From assembly GCF_900187035.1 (NCBI RefSeq), contig NZ_LT906446.1:1054001-1118000 (forward strand): 64,000 nt of DNA. Direction: 5' to 3'. Below, piece after piece: positions 57,869 through 64,000 of the stretch. Source of the DNA: Megamonas hypermegale. GTDB taxonomy: Bacteria > Bacillota > Negativicutes > Selenomonadales > Selenomonadaceae. Positions within the stretch are counted from its first letter, which is position 1. Every line of letters begins with the position of its first letter. Position numbers and translations under genes: made by a program. Below the pieces are notes generated by a model. That model had not been told where the DNA came from and did not search any database. It worked only from the letters and a program-made list of their open reading frames with translations.

Positions 57869-58486
57869 ATGATTCACACAACATTTTACATTCGCAGACT
57901 TCATTCTCTCTGCGGTATCGTTCCTGTAGGTTTATTCTTACTCGAACATATCTTAACAAACTCAATGGTATTGGGTGGCCCTGCTCCATTCAATGCAGCA
58001 GTTGAGCGATTAGCAGCTATTCCACACGAAATTATGCTTCCTATGGAAATCTGCTTCATTTTAGTACCATTCCTTTTCCATGGTCTTTATGGTATCTACA
58101 TTTTAATGCAAGCTAAAAACAATCCAAGAAGCTATGGCTTCGCTCGCAACTGGAACTTCTTCTTCCAGAGAATAACTGCAATTCTTATTTTCCTTTTCTT
58201 GATTTGGCATGTTGTTTATCTCCGCATTATGGTAAAAGGTGGCGGCACTCCAATTTCCTATGAATTATTACAGGCTTACTTCTCTAATCCTGTAATTTGG
58301 GCTGCTTACACAATTGGCATGATTGCAGCAATTTTCCACTTCTTCAATGGTCTTACTACATTTACAATGACTTGGGGTATTGCTAAAGGTCCTCGCATTC
58401 AGACTTTCTTCTCCCGCTTATTCATGCTTGTATTTGTAGTATTATCCCTTTTAACTATTGCTTTCATGAGCATGTATTGGTTTTAA
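57869..58486 (+). CDS. sdhC: succinate dehydrogenase/fumarate reductase, cytochrome b subunit
   Basis: A 205-residue, five-helix membrane anchor of the B. subtilis/Wolinella type. Histidines that could bind two hemes lie in the helices: RRLHSLCG, LLEHILTNS, LFHGLYGIYI, LIWHVVYLR and AIFHFFNGL. It links the flavoprotein to menaquinone. It has no separate SdhD, as is usual in this class. The ATG follows CAGGAGG. Confidence 0.93.
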   Translation: MIHTTFYIRRLHSLCGIVPVGLFLLEHILTNSMVLGGPAPFNAAVERLAAIPHEIMLPMEICFILVPFLFHGLYGIYILMQAKNNPRSYGFARNWNFFFQRITAILIFLFLIWHVVYLRIMVKGGGTPISYELLQAYFSNPVIWAAYTIGMIAAIFHFFNGLTTFTMTWGIAKGPRIQTFFSRLFMLVFVVLSLLTIAFMSMYWF

Positions 58487-58517
58487 TGTATAATTTTAGA
58501 TATAAGGAGAGACTCAC

Positions 58518-60317
58518 GTGAAATCTACCAAAAAAATCATCGTTGTCGGCGGCGGTTTGTCCGGTCTTATGGCTACGATTAAAATTTGCGAAGCTGGCGG
58601 TATTGTAGATTTATTCTCTTATTGCCCAGTAAAACGTTCTCACTCCCTCTGCGCACAGGGTGGTATTAACGCTTGCATGGACTCCAAAGGTGAACATGAC
58701 ACTATTTGGGACCATATCGACGATACAATCTATGGTGGCGACTTCTTAGCTGACCAATTAGCTGTAAAAGGCATGTGCGAAAACGCTCCAAAACTTATCA
58801 AAATGTTTGACCGCATGGGCGTTCCTTTCACTCGTACTCCAGAAGGTAACCTTGACCTTCGTAACTTCGGTGGTGCAAAACATAAACGTACTTGCTTCGC
58901 TGGTGCTACTACTGGTCAACAGCTTCTTTACGCTCTTGATGAACAAGTTCGTAAACTTGAAGTAAAAGGTAAAGTTAAAAAATACGAATTCTGGGAATTC
59001 GTTCATATCATCAGAAATAAACAAGGCGTTTGCCGTGGTATCACAGCTCAGAACATGAACTCCATGGAAATCGTAGCATTCCCTGCTGACGCTGTAATCC
59101 TCGCAACTGGTGGCCCTGGTGTTATCTATGGTAAATGCACAGCTTCCACTATCTGCAATGGTTCCGCTGTTTCCGATGTTTACCAAGAAGGTGCTTACCT
59201 CGGTAACGTTGAATTCATTCAGATTCACCCAACAGCTATTCCAGGCGAAGACAAAAACCGCTTAATGTCTGAAGCTGCTCGTGGTGAAGGTGGTCGTGTA
59301 TGGACTTATAAAGACGGCAAACCTTGGTACTTCCTCGAAGAAAAATATCCAGCTTACGGTAACCTCGTACCTCGTGATATTGCAGCTCGTGAAATTTACA
59401 AAGTTTGCGTTCATATGGGCCTCGGCATCAACGGTGAAAACCGCGTATACCTCGACCTTTCCCATATCGATGCTGATTACTTAAATCGTAAACTTGCTGG
59501 TATCATGGAAATCTATGAAGAATTCGTAGGCGATGACCCACGTAAAGTTCCTATGCAGATTTTCCCTTCTATCCACTATTCCATGGGTGGTATTTGGGTT
59601 GACCGCAAACATAAAACTAATATTCCTGGTCTTTTTGCTTCCGGCGAATGTGACTATCAGTACCACGGTGCTAACCGTCTTGGTGCAAACTCCCTTCTTT
59701 CTGCAGCTCATTCTGGTACAATTTCTGGTCCAGAAGCTCTTCGCTGGGCAAATGGCGATACTGTTTGGGATATTGAAGGCAAAGTTCTTGCTGAAGACAA
59801 TGGTGACCCATTAACTGAAGAAGAACTCGCAGCTGCTAAACAGAAAACAGTTGACGAATTCGAAAAAATCATGAGCATGGATGGCGATGTAAACGCTCAT
59901 ATGCTTCATAAAGAATTATCCGATTTAATGCTTCGTTATTGCTTCGTTGAACGTATTAACAAAAACCTTGCTTATTGCTACGAAGAAATCAAAAAAGTAT
60001 TGAAAAAATGGGATCATATCGGTCTTACAGATAAAGGTCGTTGGGCTAACCAAGAAGCAATGTTTGTACGTCAGCTCCGTAACATGATCATCTATGCTAT
60101 GGCTATTTGTAAAGCAGCTCTCATGCGTAATGAAAGCCGTGGTGCTCATTACAAAGAAGAATACCCTAACCGTGATGACGAACATTTCTTAAAGACAACT
60201 CTCGTTAAAATAGACCCAGAAACTTGTGAACCACAAATCACTTATATTGATTTTGATCACTCCTTAGTTAAACCTCGTCCACGTCGTTATGATATCGCTA
60301 AAGGAGGCAAAAAATAA
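58518..60317 (+). CDS. sdhA: succinate dehydrogenase/fumarate reductase, flavoprotein subunit
   Basis: The 599-residue FAD subunit that reduces fumarate or oxidises succinate. The FAD loop is KKIIVVGGGLSGLMATIKICEAGG, the FAD-linked histidine is in RSHSLCAQGGINACM, and active-site segments HPTAIPGEDKNRLMSEAARGEGGRVW and SGECDYQYHGANRLGANSLLSAAHSG are present. The start is GTG 58518 after AAGGAGAG. It overlaps sdhB by one base. In a fermentative Negativicute, fumarate reduction is the probable direction. Confidence 0.96.
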   Translation: MKSTKKIIVVGGGLSGLMATIKICEAGGIVDLFSYCPVKRSHSLCAQGGINACMDSKGEHDTIWDHIDDTIYGGDFLADQLAVKGMCENAPKLIKMFDRMGVPFTRTPEGNLDLRNFGGAKHKRTCFAGATTGQQLLYALDEQVRKLEVKGKVKKYEFWEFVHIIRNKQGVCRGITAQNMNSMEIVAFPADAVILATGGPGVIYGKCTASTICNGSAVSDVYQEGAYLGNVEFIQIHPTAIPGEDKNRLMSEAARGEGGRVWTYKDGKPWYFLEEKYPAYGNLVPRDIAAREIYKVCVHMGLGINGENRVYLDLSHIDADYLNRKLAGIMEIYEEFVGDDPRKVPMQIFPSIHYSMGGIWVDRKHKTNIPGLFASGECDYQYHGANRLGANSLLSAAHSGTISGPEALRWANGDTVWDIEGKVLAEDNGDPLTEEELAAAKQKTVDEFEKIMSMDGDVNAHMLHKELSDLMLRYCFVERINKNLAYCYEEIKKVLKKWDHIGLTDKGRWANQEAMFVRQLRNMIIYAMAICKAALMRNESRGAHYKEEYPNRDDEHFLKTTLVKIDPETCEPQITYIDFDHSLVKPRPRRYDIAKGGKK

Positions 60318-61072
60318 TGGCAGATACTCAGAAAACTGTTCATCTCATCATTGAACGTCAGGACAGTCCTACTAGCAAACCATATACTGAAGAATTTGAA
60401 ATTCCTTATCGTCCAGCACTTAACGTTGTTGCAGCTTTAATGGAAATCCAGAAAAACCCTGTAACAAAAGACGGTAAAAAAACTACTCCTGTAGTTTGGG
60501 AATGCAACTGCTTGGAAAAAGTTTGCGGTGCCTGCATGATGGTTATCAATGGCCGTGCTCGTCAGGCTTGTGCTGCTCTTATCGATAAACTCCCACAGCC
60601 AATTCGTATCGCTCCAGCTCGTACTTTCCCTGTAATCCGTGACCTCTTAATCGACCGTAGCGTTATGTTTGAAAGCCTCAAACGTATCCAAGGTTGGATT
60701 AATGTTGATGGTAGCTGGGAAAACCGTGAAGCTCCTATTCAGAACCCATATACAGCTGCTACTGCATATGAAATTTCTCACTGCATGACTTGCGGCTGCT
60801 GCTTAGAAGCTTGCCCTAACGTTGGTCCACAATCCGACTTCATCGGACCTGCTCCAACTGTACAGGCTTATCTTTTCAACCTTCATCCATTTGGTAAATT
60901 CGACAAAGAAAAACGTCTCAATGCTCTTATGGAAAAAGGCGGTATCACTAGCTGCGGTAACAGCCAGAACTGTGTAGAAGTTTGTCCAAAACACATCAAA
61001 TTAACTACTTATCTCGCTCAGTTAAACCGTGATGTAAATAAACAAGCTCTCAGAAATATCTTCGATAAATAA
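60317..61072 (+). CDS. sdhB: succinate dehydrogenase/fumarate reductase, iron-sulfur subunit
   Basis: A 251-residue electron-transfer subunit. The [2Fe-2S] cysteines are in CNCLEKVCGACMMVINGRARQAC, and the [4Fe-4S]/[3Fe-4S] ones in CMTCGCCLEACPNVG and CGNSQNCVEVCPKHIK. It passes electrons between the SdhC hemes and the flavin of SdhA. Its ATG shares one base with the sdhA stop (TAATG), after AAAGGAGG. Confidence 0.96.
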   Translation: MADTQKTVHLIIERQDSPTSKPYTEEFEIPYRPALNVVAALMEIQKNPVTKDGKKTTPVVWECNCLEKVCGACMMVINGRARQACAALIDKLPQPIRIAPARTFPVIRDLLIDRSVMFESLKRIQGWINVDGSWENREAPIQNPYTAATAYEISHCMTCGCCLEACPNVGPQSDFIGPAPTVQAYLFNLHPFGKFDKEKRLNALMEKGGITSCGNSQNCVEVCPKHIKLTTYLAQLNRDVNKQALRNIFDK

Positions 61073-61083
61073 TCAAAGATTAC

Positions 61084-61121
61084 AAAAAGCTATCTCTCTT
61101 CATCGAGGGATAGCTTTTTTT
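61084..61121. terminator. bidirectional terminator between sdhB and metY
   Basis: GCTATCTCTC and GAGGGATAGC (61089-61114) make a stem with A run before and T run after, able to end both converging units. Confidence 0.87.
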
Positions 61122-61145
61122 ATTTTTAATATACAGTTTTAAATC

Positions 61146-62438
61146 TTAAATAAATGCTTGATTTAAATCATCAATGATATCTTTTATATTTTCAATGCCA
61201 ATTGATAATCGTATTGTATTAGGTTTAATGCCTGATGATAATAACTCATCTTCTGTCATCTGTGAATGTGTCGTCGTCGCTGGGTGAATGACCAGTGATT
61301 TAGCATCTGCTACATTTGCCAATAGCGAGAATAATTGCAGTCTATCAATAAATGCTTGTGCATCTTTAGCATCGCCTTCAATTTCGAAAGTAAAAATTGA
61401 ACCGCCACCATTTGGCAAATATTTTTTATATAAATCATGGTCAAATCTACTTTCTATAGCTGGATGATTTACTGCTTTTACCTTAGGATGATTTTGCAAA
61501 AATTCTACTACTTTTAAAGCATTTTCTACATGACGCTCTACGCGAAGTGACAAAGTTTCAAGTCCTTGTAATAATAAAAACGCATTAAATGGTGAAATAC
61601 ATGCGCCTAAATCACGTAAAAGTATAGCTCTAACCTTCGTTATAAAAGCTAAATTTCCAACAGCTTTATAAAAAGATATGCCATGATAACTAGGATTTGG
61701 CTCTACAAGCGATTTAAATTTTCCACTTTCTTCCCAATTAAATTTACCGCTATCAACTATTATTCCACCTAAACTCGTTCCATGTCCGCCAATAAATTTA
61801 GTAGCAGAATGTATGACGATATCCGCACCGTATTCAATAGGACGAATTAAATACGGCGTTGCAAAAGTATTATCAACGACTGCTGGTATTTTATAACGAT
61901 GAGCTAATTCAGCAATTGCTTCAATATCAGCTACATCGCTGTTTGGATTTCCTAAAGTTTCAAAATATAAGCATTTAGTATTATCTTTAATAGCTTTTTC
62001 TACTTCTTGTAAATCATGAATATCTACAAAAGTCGTCGTTATTCCAAAATCTGGCAAAGTATGCTCTAATAAATTATATGTACCACCATATAAAGTCTTT
62101 GAAGCGACAATATGGTCGCCAACTTTGGCAAGTGCTTGCAAAGTATAAGCAATTGCCGCTGCTCCTGAAGCGAGTGCTAAAGCTCCTGCGCCACCTTCTA
62201 GTGCTGCCATGCGTTTTTCAAAAACTTCTTGCGTTGAATTTGTAAGCCTTCCATATATATTGCCACCTTCTTTTAGTGCAAATCTATCTGCTGCTGACTC
62301 ACAATTATCAAATACGTATGAAGTCGTTTGATAAATCGGTACAGCTCTTGAATTAGTAGCTATATCAGCACTCTCTTGTCCTATGTGTAATTGTTTAGTT
62401 TCAAAGCTCCATTTACTTATATCCAAAACTTTTCCCAT
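61146..62438 (-). CDS. metY: O-acetylhomoserine aminocarboxypropyltransferase (sulfhydrylase)
   Basis: A PLP enzyme that makes homocysteine from O-acetylhomoserine and sulfide. Family signs are FETKQLHIGQESADIATNSRAVPIYQTTSYVF, the PLP lysine in VIHSATKFIGGHGTSLGG, and LVIHPATTTHSQMTEDEL near the C-terminus. The 430-residue length separates it from the shorter cystathionine enzymes. Together with the nearby cysK it suggests direct sulfhydrylation of homoserine esters and serine esters. No S-box was seen in the 150-base region before it. Confidence 0.95.
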   Translation of the reverse strand: MGKVLDISKWSFETKQLHIGQESADIATNSRAVPIYQTTSYVFDNCESAADRFALKEGGNIYGRLTNSTQEVFEKRMAALEGGAGALALASGAAAIAYTLQALAKVGDHIVASKTLYGGTYNLLEHTLPDFGITTTFVDIHDLQEVEKAIKDNTKCLYFETLGNPNSDVADIEAIAELAHRYKIPAVVDNTFATPYLIRPIEYGADIVIHSATKFIGGHGTSLGGIIVDSGKFNWEESGKFKSLVEPNPSYHGISFYKAVGNLAFITKVRAILLRDLGACISPFNAFLLLQGLETLSLRVERHVENALKVVEFLQNHPKVKAVNHPAIESRFDHDLYKKYLPNGGGSIFTFEIEGDAKDAQAFIDRLQLFSLLANVADAKSLVIHPATTTHSQMTEDELLSSGIKPNTIRLSIGIENIKDIIDDLNQAFI

Positions 62439-62590
62439 AATATTTCTCCCTTTTATTATTTAAAATATAATTTTAATATGAATTATTGATAATAATATTC
62501 GCCATTTTAAACATCAGCAGTATAATATATCGAAAATCGTTAAATATAATCAATATATTATACCGCTAATCTTATTTATTAAAGCAAATA

Positions 62591-63520
62591 TTATTCTTCA
62601 AATAATTTTGTTGATAAATATCTTTCACCTGTGTCAGGTAAAAGCACTACGATATTTTTACCTGCATTTTCTGGTCGTTTTGCCAACTGTGTTGCAGCCC
62701 AAAGCGCAGCTCCTGAAGAAATACCTGTGAGCAAACCTTCTGTTTTTGTAAGCTGTTTACTCGTTGGATATGTCACCTCATTTGGCACGGCAATCACTTC
62801 ATCATAAACAGTAGTATCTAATGTATCAGGTATAAAACCAGCACCAATACCTTGAATTTCATGCGCTCCTGCTTTGCCTGTAGTTATTACGGCTGATGTA
62901 GCAGGTTCAACACCTACAACTTTAATATCAGGATTTTGTTCTTTCAAATACTTACCTGTTCCACTAATAGTGCCACCTGTACCAATACCAGCAACGAAAA
63001 TATCTACCTTGCCATCAGTATCGTTCCAAATTTCTGGACCCGTTGTATCATAATGAGCTTTGCGGTTAACTAAATTAGTGAACTGACCTGGTATAAAGCT
63101 ATTTTGTATTTCTTTTGCCAATTCTTCAGCTTTATCAATAGCACCTTTCATGCCTTTAGCACCTTCAGTGAGCACGAGTTCTGCACCGTAAATCTGCATC
63201 AATTTGCGTCGTTCAACACTCATAGTTTCTGGCATCGTTATGATGATTTTATAACCCTTTGAAGCTGCTACTGCACAAAGTCCAATACCTGTATTGCCAC
63301 TTGTCGGTTCAATAATAACTGAGTCTGGTTTTAAAAGACCTTTTGCTTCAGCGTCTTCAATCATAGCTTTAGCAATTCTATCTTTAGCACTTCCAGCAGG
63401 ATTAAAGTATTCTAATTTTACTAAAATATTTGCCTTTAAATCATTGGCTTTCATATAATTACTGACTTGAACAAGCGGTGTATTTCCCACGAGTTCCATA
63501 AAATTTTTATATACTTTCAT
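62591..63520 (-). CDS. cysK: cysteine synthase A (O-acetylserine sulfhydrylase)
   Basis: A PLP enzyme that makes cysteine from O-acetylserine and sulfide. PLP Lys lies in NPAGSAKDRIAKAMI, the phosphate loop is VEPTSGNTGIGLCAVAASKGYK, and the C-terminal SSGAALWAATQLAKRPENAGKNIVVLLPDTGERYLS is typical. The 309-residue length fits CysK. ATG 63520 is eight bases after GAGG and gives MKVYKNFMELVGNTPLV; the longer frame to 63556 is less likely. It shares direction with metY but has its own promoter. Confidence 0.95.
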   Translation of the reverse strand: MKVYKNFMELVGNTPLVQVSNYMKANDLKANILVKLEYFNPAGSAKDRIAKAMIEDAEAKGLLKPDSVIIEPTSGNTGIGLCAVAASKGYKIIITMPETMSVERRKLMQIYGAELVLTEGAKGMKGAIDKAEELAKEIQNSFIPGQFTNLVNRKAHYDTTGPEIWNDTDGKVDIFVAGIGTGGTISGTGKYLKEQNPDIKVVGVEPATSAVITTGKAGAHEIQGIGAGFIPDTLDTTVYDEVIAVPNEVTYPTSKQLTKTEGLLTGISSGAALWAATQLAKRPENAGKNIVVLLPDTGERYLSTKLFEE

Positions 63521-63575
63521 TCTCTTCGCCTCTTTAGTTAACATTTTTACAATCATAGCAAATAAGTATGGATTA

Positions 63576-63604
63576 ATTATATATTACCTTTATCTATATG
63601 TCAA
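63576..63604 (-). promoter_or_regulatory. promoter of cysK
   Basis: On the minus strand, TTGACA (63604-63599), 17 bases, TATAAT (63581-63576): a perfect consensus pair about 55 bases before the start codon. Confidence 0.8.
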
Positions 63605-63616
63605 CAAAGTATTTCA

Positions 63617-63655
63617 TAAAAAATCTAGCACAATCAATCATTGTACTAGATTTTT
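63617..63655 (-). terminator. terminator after the MupG-like gene
   Basis: AAAATCTAG and CTAGATTTT flank a further ACAAT/ATTGT pairing (63619-63655), giving a stem of about 15 pairs with T run on the minus strand. Confidence 0.85.
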
Positions 63656-63670
63656 ACTATAATCTCACGA

Positions 63671-64000
63671 TTACATTAATTCTATTTTAAATTTACTGCC
63701 TGGTTTTAAATATTTAAGCAAAATCATATCACTATCCAATATTTTACCGATAATGTTAACAGCTTTATATTGCTTTTGCTCTTTTAATATTATCTGCAAT
63801 TCTCCCATATAGCGACCACTATTTATATTATCCATAGTAATCATGCCCACATCACGATTTGATATATACTCAGGATAAATCTTCTCATTTTTGCAAAGTA
63901 AGCGACTTTCCTGTGTTCTAATAGCCATAAAAGCAGCATCTTGACGTGTTGTAAATACATTTTTCGCCAATAAATCTTTTATAAATTGATTTTGCGTCAA
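63671..64000 (-). CDS. MupG/DUF871 family protein, C-terminal part (runs off window)
   Basis: The last 109 codons of an open frame that continues past base 64000. The segment NRDVGMITMDNINSGRYMGELQII followed by VNIIGKILDSDMILLKYLKPGSKFKI matches the cyclophilin-like C-terminal domain of the DUF871 family (RxxGDIxIDNxxYxRYxGELQI, then NVVGxIxxxDLxLLDLIxPG). Family members such as MupG are 6-phospho-N-acetylmuramidases that recycle peptidoglycan sugars. Only the C-terminal domain is in view, so the catalytic barrel is not checked. Confidence 0.75.
   Translation of the reverse strand: MTQNQFIKDLLAKNVFTTRQDAAFMAIRTQESRLLCKNEKIYPEYISNRDVGMITMDNINSGRYMGELQIILKEQKQYKAVNIIGKILDSDMILLKYLKPGSKFKIELM

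Overview
The window suggests an AT-rich member of the Negativicutes (Selenomonadales, Megamonas-like). The gene content and order are those of a low-GC Firmicute: a T-box leader, GGAGG ribosome sites, ireB-ruvX, and aroA-cmk-plsC-ispH-rpsA-der-plsY. However, a 2,465-residue trimeric autotransporter with an extended signal peptide and a YadA-type anchor shows that the cell has an outer membrane. The genus is inferred, not proven. I saw no rRNA, tRNA or CRISPR array.

Layout. 1-2,443: start of ppk1, ppx, and a broken EamA transporter gene. 2,564-7,327: a five-gene operon of a circularly permuted ATP-grasp ligase, an alpha-E protein, a transglutaminase and two paralogous zinc-deacylase-like proteins, the second lacking the recognisable metal ligands. 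7,330-14,468: cca (interrupted), the ACT-hom-thrB threonine operon, plsY and der. 14,567-22,645: DUF512 radical SAM protein, rpsA-like, ispH, plsC, cmk (interrupted) and aroA. 22,830-26,561: an isoleucine-type T-box leader, ilvC, ilvB, ilvN. 26,873-36,665: a small zinc-ribbon protein, two small exported proteins, the giant adhesin and a divergent pair of HTH regulators. 36,980-41,733: amino acid permease, PTS EIIA, and a possible metal-sensing two-component system with a Gly/His/Cys-rich exported protein. 41,900-55,589: ftsH, hpt, tilS, S1 protein, divIC, a glycosyltransferase, recJ, alaS, ireB, ruvX, rph, XTP pyrophosphatase and a phosphoesterase. 56,253-61,072: fumarase (two subunits) and fumarate reductase/succinate dehydrogenase CAB, the reductive C4-dicarboxylate branch. 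61,146-64,000: metY, cysK and the end of a MupG/DUF871 gene.

The most striking content is a pair of IStrons (group I intron plus IS605-type tnpB with a right-end omega RNA), inserted in sense orientation in two housekeeping genes, cca and cmk. Both lie directly after TTGAT. Each carries recognisable P, Q, R and S core elements with a P7 pairing (GACUA/UAGUC) and ends in G. Exact removal rejoins both host frames between codons, giving a 407-residue Cca and a 221-residue Cmk with normal family sequence across the junction. The cmk copy has an intact tnpB; the cca copy has lost 727 bp of tnpB but kept both the intron core and the omega-RNA end. A third, decayed omega-RNA-like right end appears to lie between ispH and plsC.

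Other points of interest are the active/inactive deacylase pair, a shared hairpin motif upstream of both the fumarase and the fumarate reductase operons, 741-bp near-identical repeats and an unusual 64-residue tail after the anchor in the adhesin, and a His/Met-rich sensor kinase next to a His/Cys-rich exported protein.
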